Positions 1-8,741 of a stretch of DNA of 18,015 bases are shown here, one piece after another. The position numbers were made by a program, and so were the translations under genes. The notes under the pieces are model-generated. The model was not told where the DNA came from. It worked only from the letters and a program-made list of their open reading frames with translations, and made no database searches. This DNA is from Gammaproteobacteria bacterium RIFCSPHIGHO2_12_FULL_37_14. Lineage in GTDB: Bacteria; Pseudomonadota; Gammaproteobacteria; DSM-16500. The DNA lies in NCBI GenBank assembly GCA_001801485.1, contig MGXV01000069.1, positions 1 through 18,015 on the forward strand. Direction: 5' to 3'. Each line of letters opens with the position of its first letter. The stretch's first letter is position 1.

Positions 1-66
1 CGGTTTGCTGTTCGAGAAGGTGGCCGTACCGTTGGTGCGGGTGTCGTCGCTAAAGTGATCGAGTGA
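1..66 (+). CDS. tuf: Elongation factor Tu, C-terminal end (partial)
   Basis: The window opens inside a gene whose last 21 codons read [20 protein letters not shown] plus a final Glu and TGA. This is the near-invariant C-terminus of EF-Tu, the GTPase that brings aminoacyl-tRNA to the ribosome; the segment lies in beta-barrel domain 3. Only 7 bases separate its stop from rpsJ, so tuf and the S10 operon are probably co-transcribed (str-S10 fusion, as in many bacteria). There is no room here for an E. coli-type S10 leader. Confidence 0.95.
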   Translation, partial: RFAVREGGRTVGAGVVAKVIE

Positions 67-73
67 GACTATT

Positions 74-406
74 ATGGCAATAGCAAGAAAGAGTCAAAGA
101 ATTCGTATTAGATTAAAATCTTTCGACCATCGATTGATTGATAAATCAACAAAAGAAATTGTTGAAACGGCAAAGCGAACGGGTGCGCAAGTGCGTGGTC
201 CTATTCCCCTGCCAACACGCATTGAGCGTTATACAATTTGTATTTCGCCTAACGCCGATAAAGACGCACGCGATCAATATGAATTACGTACGCATAAACG
301 GGTGGTTGATATCAACAGACCAACTGATAAAACAATTGATGCGCTAATGAAATTGGATCTTGCTGCTGGTGTTGATGTACAAATCAGCGTTGATGCAGAA
401 GATTAA
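74..406 (+). CDS. rpsJ: 30S ribosomal protein S10
   Basis: S10 is a head protein of the 30S subunit and, with NusB, part of the transcription antitermination complex. The 110-residue product matches S10 along its whole length, including the [25 protein letters not shown] and KDARDQYE blocks and the C-terminal [12 protein letters not shown]. It is a few residues longer than the 103-residue E. coli protein: the N-terminus begins MAIARKSQ before QRIRIRLK, and the C-terminus has a short acidic tail (VDAED). The ATG lies 7 bases after the tuf stop. Confidence 0.97.
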   Translation: MAIARKSQRIRIRLKSFDHRLIDKSTKEIVETAKRTGAQVRGPIPLPTRIERYTICISPNADKDARDQYELRTHKRVVDINRPTDKTIDALMKLDLAAGVDVQISVDAED

Positions 407-497
407 GTAATCGATCTTCGAGAGGGTGCTTCGCGCCTCCTCGACCAATCGGATAGGATTGATCTAGTAAATAGATTTTTAAAGTGAGACGACAGCA
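407..497 (+). promoter_or_regulatory. Structured rpsJ-rplC spacer, possible leader or attenuator
   Basis: This 91-base gap is long for an otherwise tightly packed operon. It can fold into a two-tier stem: CGAT (412-415) pairs with ATCG (448-451), and TCGAG plus AGG (418-425) pairs with CCT, a bulged C and CTCGA (436-444). A second small hairpin, ATCTA (462-466) with TAGAT (472-476), runs straight into five T's (476-480), like a weak attenuator. In E. coli the L4-responsive leader lies before rpsJ; here the only comparably structured spacer lies after it. A regulatory role is inference. Confidence 0.4.
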
Positions 498-1154
498 ATG
501 GCTATAGGTTTAGTAGGCAAAAAATGTGGAATGACACGGGTTTATACCGAGGATGGCGCTGCAATCCCAGTCACAGTGATTGAAGTGCAGCCTAATCGTG
601 TTACCCAAATCAAAACAGTAGAGAATGATGGTTATCTAGGTATACAAGTCACGTCAGGAAGTCGTAAACGAACGCATCTGTCTAAACCAGAAGCAGGACA
701 TTTTGCTAAAGCTAGTGTTGAGCCGGGCGATATTCTTCGTGAATTTTATGTAGAAGATCCAAAACTAATCGATGGCATGACAGTAGGATCAGAATTAAAA
801 GTGGATCGATTTGCTGCAGGCCAGTTCGTTGATGTTACTGGGGTGACGAAGGGAAAAGGATTTGCTGGTGTTATTAAGAGACATCATTTTAGTTCGCAAG
901 ATGCATCACATGGTAATTCATTATCTCATCGTGCGCCTGGTTCAATTGGCCAACGCCAATCACCAGGAAAAGTGTTTAAAGGTAAACGCATGGCAGGGCA
1001 TTTGGGAAATGTGGTGAGAACAACGTTATCACAACAAGTTGTGCGTATTGATGTTGAGCGCAACTTGATATTAATTAAGGGTGCAGTACCAGGGTCATCC
1101 AATGCTTATGTCATTGTTCGCCCTGCAGTAAAAGCATCTGGGGAGAAAGTGTGA
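498..1154 (+). CDS. rplC: 50S ribosomal protein L3
   Basis: L3 is an early-assembly 50S protein whose central loop reaches toward the peptidyl-transferase centre. The 218-residue product begins [16 protein letters not shown] and holds the diagnostic central loop: [17 protein letters not shown], then [15 protein letters not shown]. The Gln-containing GQRQ segment corresponds to the region methylated by PrmB in E. coli. The length is close to the 209 residues of E. coli L3. The stop overlaps the rplD start by one base (TGATG), indicating translational coupling. Confidence 0.97.
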   Translation: MAIGLVGKKCGMTRVYTEDGAAIPVTVIEVQPNRVTQIKTVENDGYLGIQVTSGSRKRTHLSKPEAGHFAKASVEPGDILREFYVEDPKLIDGMTVGSELKVDRFAAGQFVDVTGVTKGKGFAGVIKRHHFSSQDASHGNSLSHRAPGSIGQRQSPGKVFKGKRMAGHLGNVVRTTLSQQVVRIDVERNLILIKGAVPGSSNAYVIVRPAVKASGEKV

Positions 1155-1768
1155 TGGAATTAAAATTTGCAGATTCTCAAAAGAAATTTACTCTCGCAGA
1201 TGAAGTATTTGCATGCGAGTTTAACGAAGCATTAATTCATCAAATTGTTAGTGCAAGCATGTCGGGAAGACGAGCTGGTACGAAGGCGCAGAAAACTAGA
1301 GCAGAAGTGCGTGGTGGTGGTGCAAAACCTTGGAAACAAAAGGGTACAGGAAGAGCACGAGCGGGTACGATTAGAAGTCCTTTGTGGCGTACTGGTGGTC
1401 GAACATTTGCAGCTAAGCCAAGATGTTATAAACAAAAAGTTAATCGTAAAATGCATAAAGGTGCGATGCGTTCAATTTTTTCTGAATTAATACGACAAGA
1501 AAGATTACTAGTGGTGAATACTTTTCAAATTGATGAGCCACGTACGAAAGCTTTATTAAAAAAACTGAATGAAATGAATATTGTTGACAGAGTTCTTATC
1601 GTTTCAGATGTAGTTGATAATAATTTATATTTGGCAGCGCGAAATATTCCTAACGTTGAAGTAAGTGATGCGGCAATGACTGCGGCGGATCCGGTAGCTT
1701 TAATAAAGGCTGAAAAAGTACTTATTACTGAAGCAGCGCTTAAAGAAATAGAAGGGTTGCTCCAATGA
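1154..1768 (+). CDS. rplD: 50S ribosomal protein L4
   Basis: L4 binds 23S rRNA, lines the exit tunnel with a long loop, and in E. coli represses the S10 operon. The protein has the typical loop block ARGT-like [16 protein letters not shown], then [19 protein letters not shown] and the C-terminal LAARN segment. A GTG at 1151 is also in frame, but the ATG at 1154 is preferred because the product then begins MELKF, aligning with MEL in E. coli L4, and it gives the TGATG overlap with rplC. The resulting length is 204 residues (E. coli 201). It overlaps rplW by four bases (ATGA). Confidence 0.96.
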   Translation: MELKFADSQKKFTLADEVFACEFNEALIHQIVSASMSGRRAGTKAQKTRAEVRGGGAKPWKQKGTGRARAGTIRSPLWRTGGRTFAAKPRCYKQKVNRKMHKGAMRSIFSELIRQERLLVVNTFQIDEPRTKALLKKLNEMNIVDRVLIVSDVVDNNLYLAARNIPNVEVSDAAMTAADPVALIKAEKVLITEAALKEIEGLLQ

Positions 1769-2058
1769 ATCAAGAAAGAATGTATAAAATAATCGAATCT
1801 TCGCACATTTCTGAGAAAGCAACAATTCTCACTCAAAAAAACAATCAATATGTGTTTCGAGTGGTGCAAGATGCAACGAAAATTGAAATTAAAACGGCTG
1901 TTGAATTTTTATTTAATACGAAAGTTAAATCTGTACGCGTAGTGAATGTTCGATTAAAACAAAAAACATTTAAAGGTACTACCGGATATCGAAAAGCTTG
2001 GAAAAAGGCATATGTTTCCCTTGAATCCAATCAGAAGCTTAATATGGTAGGGGCGTAA
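1765..2058 (+). CDS. rplW: 50S ribosomal protein L23
   Basis: L23 sits at the tunnel exit and is the docking site for trigger factor and SRP. The 97-residue product has the family signature HISEKAT near residue 15, the central [16 protein letters not shown] block and the basic [10 protein letters not shown] segment before the C-terminus. The start codon overlaps the rplD stop (ATGA), so translation is probably coupled. Length is close to the 100 residues of E. coli L23. Confidence 0.96.
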   Translation: MNQERMYKIIESSHISEKATILTQKNNQYVFRVVQDATKIEIKTAVEFLFNTKVKSVRVVNVRLKQKTFKGTTGYRKAWKKAYVSLESNQKLNMVGA

Positions 2059-2071
2059 CGAGGAGAATAAT

Positions 2072-2911
2072 ATGACTATTGTTAAGCTTTCACCCACATC
2101 ACCAGGACAGCGCTTTGTTATTAAAGTTGTCAATAAAGAAATTTACAAGGGACGACCACATGCGCCTCTAGTAGTAAAAAAATCTAAAACTGGTGGTAGA
2201 AACAACCAAGGTCGAATTACCTGCAGGCATATTGGTGGTGGTCATAAACAAAAATATCGTTTAATTGATTTTAAGCGAGACAAAGATGGAATTACTGCTA
2301 AAGTCGAACGTGTAGAGTATGATCCTGGTCGAAGTGCACTTATCGCGCTTTTATTATATGCGGATGGTGAGAGACGTTATATTATAGCGCCTCGCGGCAT
2401 TAAGATAGATGATGAAGTGGTTTCTGGTAAAGATGCTCCAGTGAAAAATGGAAATTGCTTGCCATTAACGCATATTCCTGTTGGGTCAACGTTGCATTGT
2501 CTGGAGATGCAGCCTAATGGTGGAGCTAAATTAGCTCGCAGTGCTGGTGCTTCAGTGCAGTTAATTGCACGCGAAGGTGTATACGCAACACTACGTCTAC
2601 GATCTGGCGAGATGCGTCGAATTTTATCGGAATGCCGTGCTGTTATCGGCGAAGTGAGCAATTCAGAGCATAACTTGCGCTCATTCGGTAAAGCCGGGGC
2701 AAAACGGCATCTTGGGATTCGTCCAACAGTGAGAGGTACGGCTATGAATCCGATTGATCACCCACATGGTGGTGGCGAAGGAAGAACGAAAGGTGGTCGT
2801 CATCCAGTTAGTCCTTGGGGTGTACCAACAAAAGGTTACAAGACACGAAAGAATAAGCGCACAAATAAATTTATAGTAAGTGCGGGAAATACTAGTAAGG
2901 GAGGAGCTTAA
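2072..2911 (+). CDS. rplB: 50S ribosomal protein L2
   Basis: L2 is needed for subunit association and peptidyl-transferase centre assembly. The 279-residue product (E. coli 273) carries [20 protein letters not shown] near the N-terminus, the SH3-like middle domain with ITHIPVGS-like [13 protein letters not shown], and the C-terminal [20 protein letters not shown] block that holds the conserved His of the family. Translation starts after a strong Shine-Dalgarno: CGAGGAGAATAATATG (2059-2074). The same 16 bases recur before the accessory gene at 14327. Confidence 0.98.
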   Translation: MTIVKLSPTSPGQRFVIKVVNKEIYKGRPHAPLVVKKSKTGGRNNQGRITCRHIGGGHKQKYRLIDFKRDKDGITAKVERVEYDPGRSALIALLLYADGERRYIIAPRGIKIDDEVVSGKDAPVKNGNCLPLTHIPVGSTLHCLEMQPNGGAKLARSAGASVQLIAREGVYATLRLRSGEMRRILSECRAVIGEVSNSEHNLRSFGKAGAKRHLGIRPTVRGTAMNPIDHPHGGGEGRTKGGRHPVSPWGVPTKGYKTRKNKRTNKFIVSAGNTSKGGA

Positions 2912-2912
2912 G

Positions 2913-3209
2913 GTGCCACGTTCAATAAAAAAAGGGCCATTTGTCGATCATCACCTCACCAAGCGTGTTGAAAAGGCTATTGCTACTAATGATAAGCGTC
3001 CTATTAAGACTTGGTCGAGACGGTCAATGGTGACCCCTGAAATGGTTGGGTTAACAATCGCGGTACACAATGGTCGATTACATGTACCGGTGTATGTTAC
3101 TGAAAACATGGTGGGTTATAAATTAGGTGAATTTGCTGCGACACGAACGTTTCGCGCACATTCAGGTGATAGAAAAGTTAAAGGTGCAGAAGAGAAGGCA
3201 TCTGAATAG
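2913..3209 (+). CDS. rpsS: 30S ribosomal protein S19
   Basis: S19 forms part of the 30S head and contacts tRNA and the A-site finger. The start is a GTG one base after the rplB stop. It is preceded by a good Shine-Dalgarno (GGGAGGA, 2899-2905) and gives [15 protein letters not shown], the universal S19 N-terminus. A longer in-frame opening from 2880 lies inside rplB and is not used. Diagnostic motifs include [15 protein letters not shown] and GHKLGEF-like [20 protein letters not shown]. The product has 98 residues with a short Glu/Lys tail (E. coli 92). Confidence 0.96.
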   Translation: MPRSIKKGPFVDHHLTKRVEKAIATNDKRPIKTWSRRSMVTPEMVGLTIAVHNGRLHVPVYVTENMVGYKLGEFAATRTFRAHSGDRKVKGAEEKASE

Positions 3210-3220
3210 AGGAAATGAGG

Positions 3221-3562
3221 ATGGAAGTCGCAGCGAAATTAAAATTTGCAAGATTATCAGCGCAGAAATGCCGTCTTGTGTGTGATCAAGTGCGTGGTTT
3301 ACCGATTGATCGTGCATTAGATATTTTAAAGTTTAGCCGAAAACGCTCAGCTTTAATGATTAAAAAAGTTTTAGATTCAGCCATCGCTAATGCAGAAAAT
3401 AATCATGCTGCAGATATTGATGAATTAAAAGTTGCAAAAATCTATGCAGATCAAGGTCCAACTTATAAACGTATGCAAGCTCGAGCGAAGGGACGTGGAA
3501 CACGGTTACTGAAACCAACTTGTCATATTACAGTTATTTTATCGGATGGGAGTAAACAGTAA
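3221..3562 (+). CDS. rplV: 50S ribosomal protein L22
   Basis: L22 lines the nascent-chain tunnel with its beta-hairpin. Two in-frame ATGs exist, at 3215 and 3221. The second is chosen because AGAGGA (3208-3213) sits 7 bases upstream, and because the product then starts [20 protein letters not shown], aligning with [20 protein letters not shown] of E. coli. Conserved features include [14 protein letters not shown] and the tip-loop/C-terminal segment MQARAKGRG followed by CHITVILSD. The 113-residue length is normal. The stop overlaps rpsC by one base. Confidence 0.95.
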   Translation: MEVAAKLKFARLSAQKCRLVCDQVRGLPIDRALDILKFSRKRSALMIKKVLDSAIANAENNHAADIDELKVAKIYADQGPTYKRMQARAKGRGTRLLKPTCHITVILSDGSKQ

Positions 3563-4242
3563 TGGGACAAAAAGTTAACCCAGTAGGTATACGTCTTGGC
3601 ATTGTAAAAGATTGGGCTTCAAGATGGTATGCATCTTCTAAAGAATTTTCTGATACCTTGTGTGCGGATCTTAAAGTAAGAAAGTACTTAAGCAAAAAGC
3701 TAGCTCAAGCTGGTGTGAGTCGGATTCAAATTGATCGGCCGGCACGTAATGCAAAAGTGACCGTTTATACAGCTCGTCCCGGCGTGATTATTGGTAAGAG
3801 TGGCAAAGAAGTTGAAACGTTACGTAATGAAATACACCGTATTGTGAATGTGCCGGTACATGTCAGTATCGAAGAAGTACGAAAACCAGAAATTGATGCA
3901 AAATTAGTGGCAGAGTCAGTTGCCCAACAGCTTGAAAGACGCATTATGTTTAGACGCGCCATGAAACGAGCAGTGACGACAGCATTACGTGCTGGAGCGC
4001 TTGGCATTAAAATTAGCGTTAGTGGACGTTTAGGCGGATCTGAAATTGCTCGTACCGAATGGTATCGAGAAGGCCGAGTTCCTTTACAAACTTTTCGTGC
4101 AGACATCGATTACGCGCTGGCTGAAGCTTTCACTACTTATGGCGTCATTGGTGTAAAAGTATGGATTTTTAAAGGTGAAGTATTAGGCGATAAAAGCGCC
4201 CAAACAGAAACAATTGATAAGACGGGTAAGCAGGAGAAATAA
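3562..4242 (+). CDS. rpsC: 30S ribosomal protein S3
   Basis: S3 lies at the mRNA entry site and contributes to ribosomal helicase activity. The 226-residue product (E. coli 233) begins [18 protein letters not shown]. Its KH domain shows the GXXG loop in [14 protein letters not shown] at about residues 75-90, and the C-terminal S3 domain has [26 protein letters not shown] (quoted as [18 protein letters not shown] then YREGRVPL). The start overlaps the rplV stop in TAATG. It is three bases from rplP. Confidence 0.97.
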   Translation: MGQKVNPVGIRLGIVKDWASRWYASSKEFSDTLCADLKVRKYLSKKLAQAGVSRIQIDRPARNAKVTVYTARPGVIIGKSGKEVETLRNEIHRIVNVPVHVSIEEVRKPEIDAKLVAESVAQQLERRIMFRRAMKRAVTTALRAGALGIKISVSGRLGGSEIARTEWYREGRVPLQTFRADIDYALAEAFTTYGVIGVKVWIFKGEVLGDKSAQTETIDKTGKQEK

Positions 4243-4245
4243 TCC

Positions 4246-4659
4246 ATGTTGCAGCCAAAACGTACAAAATATCGTAAACAATTTAAAGGCCGTAATCGTG
4301 GAATCGCAACGCGCGGAACCAAAGTAAGCTTTGGTGAATATGGCTTAAAAACTTTAGATTATGGTCGTATTACAGCACGACAAATCGAAGCAGCAAGACG
4401 AGCAATGTCGCGTCATATTAAGCGAGGCGGAAAAGTTTGGATTCGAGTATTTCCAGATAAGCCAATTACTAAGAAGCCATTAGAAGTACGGCAAGGTTCA
4501 GGTAAGGGAAATGTGGAATACTGGGTTGCGTTAGTTCAGCCTGGTAAAGTAATGTTTGAAATTGAAGGGGTAACTGAAGATTTGGCTAGAGAAGCTTTGG
4601 GATTAGCGGCTGCTAAATTACCTGTAAAATCAATATTTGTAACGCGGACGATAATGTAA
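4246..4659 (+). CDS. rplP: 50S ribosomal protein L16
   Basis: L16 binds near the A site and helps organise the 50S peptidyl-transferase region. The 137-residue product (E. coli 136) starts [19 protein letters not shown] and contains the family block [20 protein letters not shown]. The Arg in KPLEVR corresponds to the Arg hydroxylated in E. coli L16. The stop overlaps rpmC by one base (TAATG). Confidence 0.97.
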   Translation: MLQPKRTKYRKQFKGRNRGIATRGTKVSFGEYGLKTLDYGRITARQIEAARRAMSRHIKRGGKVWIRVFPDKPITKKPLEVRQGSGKGNVEYWVALVQPGKVMFEIEGVTEDLAREALGLAAAKLPVKSIFVTRTIM

Positions 4660-4853
4660 TGATAGCGATTGAACTAAGAAATAAGAGTATTGATGAACTA
4701 AAAACCGAATTGCTAGCTTTATTTAAAGAGCAATTTAATTTAAAAATGCAACGAGGTATGGGTCAACCGCCTAAACCGCATTCCTTTAAACGAGTGCGAT
4801 TAGATATTGCTCGTATCAAAACTGTATTAAAAGAGAAAGGCTTAAGAGTATGA
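4659..4853 (+). CDS. rpmC: 50S ribosomal protein L29
   Basis: L29 is a small helical-hairpin protein near the tunnel exit, next to L23. The 64-residue product has the [13 protein letters not shown] start block, the EQFNLKMQ helix turn and the C-terminal [12 protein letters not shown], all typical of L29. It overlaps rplP by one base and rpsQ by four bases (ATGA), so the three are probably translationally coupled. Confidence 0.95.
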   Translation: MIAIELRNKSIDELKTELLALFKEQFNLKMQRGMGQPPKPHSFKRVRLDIARIKTVLKEKGLRV

Positions 4854-5128
4854 CAGCAGAGCAGACTGAACAGAAAGATCATTCTTCGTCTCGTACGCTA
4901 ATGGGGAAAGTCATTAGCGATAAGATGAATAAAACAGTAGTCGTGCAAGTTGAACGAAAGGTACGGCATCCACTTTATGGAAAATATGTGCGGCGTTTTT
5001 CAAAAATGTATGTTCATGATGAAGATAATACTTGTCGCTCAGGCGATACGGTTATTATTAAAGAAAGTCGTCCAATATCAAAAACTAAACGATGGATGTT
5101 GGTTGAAATTCTTAAAAGAGAAGAGTAG
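4850..5128 (+). CDS. rpsQ: 30S ribosomal protein S17
   Basis: S17 is a primary 16S-binding OB-fold protein of the 30S body. The 92-residue product has a short polar N-terminal tail ([14 protein letters not shown]) before [20 protein letters not shown], which aligns with the start of E. coli S17 (84 residues). The middle shows [12 protein letters not shown], and the end has [16 protein letters not shown]. This is the last gene of the S10 operon; a 113-base gap follows before rplN. Confidence 0.96.
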   Translation: MTAEQTEQKDHSSSRTLMGKVISDKMNKTVVVQVERKVRHPLYGKYVRRFSKMYVHDEDNTCRSGDTVIIKESRPISKTKRWMLVEILKREE

Positions 5129-5241
5129 AGCATAGACGTTTCATCTTGAAATAAATTAAATATTTACATCAAAACCGGTAGTTTTTAAATAAAAACATGA
5201 TAATATGGCGAGCTTAAAACTCGTGAAGGTTGGGGTACAGC
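5129..5241 (+). promoter_or_regulatory. rpsQ-rplN gap, candidate spc-operon promoter
   Basis: The gap is strongly AT-rich. The best -10 candidate is GATAAT at 5199-5204, followed by the GC-rich discriminator GGCGAG, the arrangement seen at stringently controlled ribosomal promoters such as E. coli Pspc. No good -35 sits 16-18 bases upstream of it. An alternative pair is TTTACA (5163-5168) with a poor -10, TAAATA (5186-5191), at 17-base spacing. No intrinsic terminator is visible, so S10-operon transcripts may also read through. The rplN ribosome site is GGTTGGGG (5228-5235). Confidence 0.4.
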
Positions 5242-5610
5242 ATGATTCAAATGCGAACAATGCTCGATGTGGCTGATAATAGCGGTGCACGTCGAGTCAT
5301 GTGTATAAAAGTTTTAGGTGGTACGCGCCGCAGATATGCTGGTATTGGCGACGTTATTAAAGTTTCGGTTAAAGAAGCTATTCCACGTGGCAAGGTTAAA
5401 AAAGGTGAAGTATTGAATGCGGTTATCGTGCGCACAAAAAAAGGCGTGAGAAGAGCGGATGGGTCATGCATTCGATTCGATGGTAATGCGGTTGTTTTGC
5501 TTAATGCTCAACTGCAACCTATCGGCACGCGCGTATTTGGACCGATTACACGAGAATTACGTGGCGAAAACTTTATGAAAATTATATCGCTTGCTCCAGA
5601 GGTGCTTTAA
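5242..5610 (+). CDS. rplN: 50S ribosomal protein L14
   Basis: L14 lies at the subunit interface, contacts 16S h14 and is the target of the silencing factor RsfS. The ATG at 5242 gives [20 protein letters not shown], matching the universal L14 N-terminus; an in-frame extension from 5230 has no homology support. The protein is 122 residues (E. coli 123). Conserved blocks are [37 protein letters not shown], and [13 protein letters not shown] at the end. It is the first gene of the spc operon and lies 2 bases before rplX. Confidence 0.97.
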   Translation: MIQMRTMLDVADNSGARRVMCIKVLGGTRRRYAGIGDVIKVSVKEAIPRGKVKKGEVLNAVIVRTKKGVRRADGSCIRFDGNAVVLLNAQLQPIGTRVFGPITRELRGENFMKIISLAPEVL

Positions 5611-5612
5611 TC

Positions 5613-5939
5613 ATGAAAAAGATTAAAAAAGGCGATGAAATCATTGTCATCGCTGGTAAAGATAAAGGAAAACGAGGAATAGTATTAGCGCTTGTTCAGA
5701 AAGGCAAGAAACTGTTGGTTGAGGGTATTAACCTTGCAAAGAAACATGTAAAACCGAACCCTAATGCTGGGGTGCAAGGCGGAATTATATCGAAACCAAT
5801 GCCTATTCATTGCTCCAATGTAATGGTTTATGATCCTACTACCAAAAAGGGAAGTAAAATTGGTCGACGTATATTGGAAGATGGAAAGCGAGTGCGTTAT
5901 TTTAAAAGCAGTGATCAGCTTGTAGATATTAAGGGGTAA
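5613..5939 (+). CDS. rplX: 50S ribosomal protein L24
   Basis: L24 is an assembly-initiating protein with a KOW domain, located by the tunnel exit. The 108-residue product starts MKKIKKGDEIIVIAGKDKGK, which contains the KOW motif. It continues with LLVEGINLAKKHVKPNPN and the HCSNVMVYDP segment, and ends with RYFKSSDQL. Length is close to the E. coli 104. The spacing to rplE is 6 bases; in E. coli this junction carries the S8 translational-repressor site, which I could not confirm here. Confidence 0.95.
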   Translation: MKKIKKGDEIIVIAGKDKGKRGIVLALVQKGKKLLVEGINLAKKHVKPNPNAGVQGGIISKPMPIHCSNVMVYDPTTKKGSKIGRRILEDGKRVRYFKSSDQLVDIKG

Positions 5940-5945
5940 GATGTC

Positions 5946-6497
5946 ATGCCAAGACTGCTAGAAGTTTATCGAAAAGAAATTGTGCCGAAATTGAAGAAAG
6001 CGTTTGATTATTCTTCAGTGATGCAAGTTCCGCATATTGAAAAAATAACAATCAATATGGGTGTAGGCGAAGCTGCGCTTGACAAGAAAATTCTTGCAAA
6101 TGCGATGAGTGATTTGGAGAAAATTGTTGGGCAAAAACCTGTTGCTACGCTTGCACGTAAATCGATCGCTGGTTTTAAAATTCGTGAAGGTTGGCCGATT
6201 GGTTGTAAAGTCACACTTCGTCGGGCCAAGATGTATGAATTTTTAGATCGTTTGATTTCCATTGTATTGCCACGTGTACGTGATTTCCGAGGCATTAGTG
6301 CACGATCATTCGATGGTAGAGGTAACTATAGTTTAGGAATAAAGGAACAAATTGTTTTTCCTGAAATTGAATACGATAAGGTCGATGCAATAAGAGGGAT
6401 GGATATTACCATCACGACATCATCAAAATCGAATAAAGAAGCGTTTGCTTTGTTGCAGGCTTTTAATTTTCCCTTCAAAGAGAAAGAAGTGAGTTAA
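5946..6497 (+). CDS. rplE: 50S ribosomal protein L5
   Basis: L5 binds 5S rRNA and forms the central-protuberance bridge to S13. The 183-residue product (E. coli 179) begins [20 protein letters not shown] and shows the family blocks [62 protein letters not shown] and [19 protein letters not shown]. The start context is weak (AAGATGTCATG), so translation is probably coupled to rplX. Confidence 0.97.
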   Translation: MPRLLEVYRKEIVPKLKKAFDYSSVMQVPHIEKITINMGVGEAALDKKILANAMSDLEKIVGQKPVATLARKSIAGFKIREGWPIGCKVTLRRAKMYEFLDRLISIVLPRVRDFRGISARSFDGRGNYSLGIKEQIVFPEIEYDKVDAIRGMDITITTSSKSNKEAFALLQAFNFPFKEKEVS

Positions 6498-6501
6498 GAT
6501 T

Positions 6502-6807
6502 ATGGCAAAAAAATCAGTACGAAATCGAAATGATGTACGAGTGAAGCTTACCAATCGTCTTCGAGTTAAGCGGGATCAGTTGCGTGAGAATGTTAGTAAT
6601 ATCAATTTAAGTGATAAAGAACGATCTTTAGCGATGCATCAATTACAAAAGCTTCCACGCGATTCAAGCCCAACACGACGGCGGAATCGTTGTAAGCTGT
6701 GTGGCAGACCGCGTGCATACAACAGATTAACGGGCTTATGCAGATTGCATATGCGAATAGCAACAATTAGTGGCATGGTTCCAGGCATGCGTAAAGCAAG
6801 TTGGTAG
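6502..6807 (+). CDS. rpsN: 30S ribosomal protein S14, long form with CCCH motif
   Basis: S14 is a late-assembly protein of the 30S head. The 101-residue product has the size of the long form and its landmarks: [10 protein letters not shown] at the start, [16 protein letters not shown] in the middle, and the C-terminal [11 protein letters not shown]. Unlike E. coli S14, which lacks zinc ligands, it has Cys64, Cys67, Cys80 and His83 spaced C-x2-C-x12-C-x2-H. This is the spacing of the zinc ribbon of short C+ S14 proteins, with His in place of the fourth Cys. Zinc binding is an inference. Confidence 0.96.
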   Translation: MAKKSVRNRNDVRVKLTNRLRVKRDQLRENVSNINLSDKERSLAMHQLQKLPRDSSPTRRRNRCKLCGRPRAYNRLTGLCRLHMRIATISGMVPGMRKASW

Positions 6808-6819
6808 GGGAGCACTTAT

Positions 6820-7215
6820 ATGTCAATGCAAGACCCAATTGCGGATATGTTAACAAGCATACGAAATGCCCAAAAAATGGGAATTCGTGAGGTTACTCTA
6901 CCTTATTCGAGATTTAAAACTGAAATTCTCGCTATTTTAAAAAGCGAAGGATTTGTAGAAGAGTTTAATGTTTTAACAACAGGCAATAAAAAAGATATTA
7001 CGGTTGCCCTTAAATACTATCAAGGCAGTCCGGTGATAGAAAAGATTAAGCGTATTAGCCGACCAGCATTACGCGTATACAGAGATTGTGATCAATTACC
7101 AGTTGTACGTGGTGGATTAGGTATTGCAATTGTTTCTACTCCTCGTGGAGTAATGACAGATAAAACTGCTCGGGCTCAACGAGTGGGTGGCGAAGTGTTG
7201 TGCACGGTAGAGTAG
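6820..7215 (+). CDS. rpsH: 30S ribosomal protein S8
   Basis: S8 is a primary 16S-binding protein and, in E. coli, the translational repressor of the spc operon. The 131-residue product begins MSMQDPIADMLTSIRNAQ, has the central VALKYYQGSPVIEKIKRISR and ends with the RNA-binding GGLGIAIVSTPRGVMTDKTA followed by GGEVLCTVE. E. coli S8 has 130 residues. The Shine-Dalgarno GGGGAG lies at 6807-6812, right at the rpsN stop. Confidence 0.97.
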   Translation: MSMQDPIADMLTSIRNAQKMGIREVTLPYSRFKTEILAILKSEGFVEEFNVLTTGNKKDITVALKYYQGSPVIEKIKRISRPALRVYRDCDQLPVVRGGLGIAIVSTPRGVMTDKTARAQRVGGEVLCTVE

Positions 7216-7224
7216 GAGACGGTA

Positions 7225-7788
7225 ATGACAACATCACGAATTGGTAGACAACCGATAGTCATCCCTTCAGGGGTTGAGGTGAAGGTTCAAAATCAAAAAT
7301 TGTCAGCGAAAGGTCCCAAAGGACAATTATCAATGCAGTTACATCGATTTGTGCAAGTAACTGTTAATGATGGACATATTAATTTGAAACATTATGAGCA
7401 ATGCGGAAAAATAACTGGCTTAGAAACAAAGCTATATCGTTCAATTGTGGGTACCTCGCGCGCAGCTATTCAGAATATTATTTCTGGAATAACGCATGGA
7501 TTCGAACGCAAATTAGCGCTTGTTGGTGTAGGATACCGTGCTCAGCTAAAAGGAAAAATGTTGTCACTTAGCTTGGGTTTTTCTCACCCTACAGATTTTG
7601 CAGTACCTGAAGGCATCACCATTGAAACACCTACGCAAACAGAAATTATTATTAAAGGAATCGATAAACGCTTAGTAGGGCAGGTAGCCGCAAAGATAAG
7701 AAGCATACGTAGTCCAGAGCCATATAAAGGCAAAGGCGTACGTTATGCTAATGAAATAATTGAACTGAAAGAGACCAAGAAGAAATAG
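7225..7788 (+). CDS. rplF: 50S ribosomal protein L6
   Basis: L6 lies near the factor-binding sarcin-ricin region of the 50S subunit. The 187-residue product carries the two tandem L6 domains. The second contains LALVGVGYRAQLKGKMLSLS, then LGFSHPTDFAVPEGI and the closing SPEPYKGKGVRYANEII, with a Lys-rich tail. It is about 10 residues longer than E. coli L6 (177), mostly in the first domain around residues 45-75. GGAGACGG lies just before its ATG. Confidence 0.97.
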   Translation: MTTSRIGRQPIVIPSGVEVKVQNQKLSAKGPKGQLSMQLHRFVQVTVNDGHINLKHYEQCGKITGLETKLYRSIVGTSRAAIQNIISGITHGFERKLALVGVGYRAQLKGKMLSLSLGFSHPTDFAVPEGITIETPTQTEIIIKGIDKRLVGQVAAKIRSIRSPEPYKGKGVRYANEIIELKETKKK

Positions 7789-7842
7789 TACAACGTAATG
7801 CTCGGGTTCTCTGAGCGCAAGAGTTTTACAGAAGGTAAAGTT

Positions 7843-8202
7843 ATGAATATGAGTAAACGGTTATCAAGATTACGTCGAGCCAAGCGTACTCGCATGAGAA
7901 TACGTTCATTGGGAGCAAAACGTTTGACTGTACATAAGACGCCACAGCATATGTACGCACAAATTACAACTTCAGATGGTGCTCAAATCTTAGTGACGGC
8001 ATCGACATTAGATAAAGAATTAAAAAAGAAGTTGAAATCCACTGGGAATGTTGAAGCTGCGAAAGAAGTAGGTAAGCTGCTAGCCAAGCGCGCATTGAAA
8101 GCAGGTGTAGAAGCAGTCGCATTTGATCGATCTGGATTTTTGTATCACGGTCGCATAAAAGCTTTAGCGGATGCGGTGAGAGAAGCCGGGTTGAATTGTT
8201 AA
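7843..8202 (+). CDS. rplR: 50S ribosomal protein L18
   Basis: L18 binds 5S rRNA in the central protuberance together with L5. The open frame extends up to 7798, but the ATG at 7843 is chosen. GAAGG (7831-7835) lies 7 bases before it, and [20 protein letters not shown] then aligns with the N-terminus of E. coli L18. The protein is 119 residues (E. coli 117). Motifs include [14 protein letters not shown] and the C-terminal [20 protein letters not shown]. This leaves a 54-base gap after rplF, longer than most in this operon. Confidence 0.93.
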   Translation: MNMSKRLSRLRRAKRTRMRIRSLGAKRLTVHKTPQHMYAQITTSDGAQILVTASTLDKELKKKLKSTGNVEAAKEVGKLLAKRALKAGVEAVAFDRSGFLYHGRIKALADAVREAGLNC

Positions 8203-8215
8203 AGGTGAATAAACT

Positions 8216-8740
8216 ATGATGGCAAGTGCTGAACAAAGTATCAAAAGTGATGGTTACGGCTACATCGAGAAATTAGTTGCGGTCGCTCGTAATGCAAAAG
8301 TAGTGAAAGGCGGTAAGATATTTAGTTTTTCTGCTGTCACGGTGGTTGGCGATGGGAATGGGCGTATTGGTGTAGGTCGAGGTAAGGCACGTGAAGTTCC
8401 AGTTGCGATACAAAAATCTCTGGAAAATGCCAGAAAAAATATGCAACGTGTTGTGCTCAAAGGTGGTACTTTGCATCATGAAGTTATCGGTAAGCATGGT
8501 GCAACTCGTGTATTTATGAAACCAGCCTCAGAGGGAACCGGTATTATTGCTGGTGGTGCAATGCGCGCGGTTTTTGAAGTATTAGGCGTCAAGAATATTT
8601 TAGCAAGAATTGGTGGGTCAACTAATCCAATAAATGTTGTCAGAGCAACTATTAATGCGCTGTTAAGCATATCACCGCCCGAGTATATGGCGGCGAAACG
8701 TGGTAAAGCATTAGATGAGTTGTTGAACGAGGAAAAATAA
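8216..8740 (+). CDS. rpsE: 30S ribosomal protein S5
   Basis: S5 acts in decoding fidelity and mRNA entry. The 174-residue product (E. coli 167) has the double-stranded-RNA-binding fold block [20 protein letters not shown], then [18 protein letters not shown], and the C-terminal [20 protein letters not shown]. The ATG at 8216 is followed at once by a second ATG (8219), so either may be used; AAAGGTG (8201-8207) is the nearest Shine-Dalgarno. The gene that normally follows, rpmD, is missing: rplO starts one base after the rpsE stop. Confidence 0.97.
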   Translation: MMASAEQSIKSDGYGYIEKLVAVARNAKVVKGGKIFSFSAVTVVGDGNGRIGVGRGKAREVPVAIQKSLENARKNMQRVVLKGGTLHHEVIGKHGATRVFMKPASEGTGIIAGGAMRAVFEVLGVKNILARIGGSTNPINVVRATINALLSISPPEYMAAKRGKALDELLNEEK

Positions 8741-8741
8741 A

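Noticed and set aside
2880..2912. Longer N-terminus for S19 starting inside rplB
   Set aside because: The added residues have no similarity to S19. The GTG at 2913 has a proper Shine-Dalgarno and yields the universal PRSIKKGPF start.
5230..5241. Four-residue N-terminal extension of L14
   Set aside because: L14 begins MIQ in almost all bacteria, which corresponds to the ATG at 5242.
7798..7842. Longer N-terminus for L18
   Set aside because: The extra 15 residues do not match L18, and the ATG at 7843 has GAAGG 7 bases upstream.
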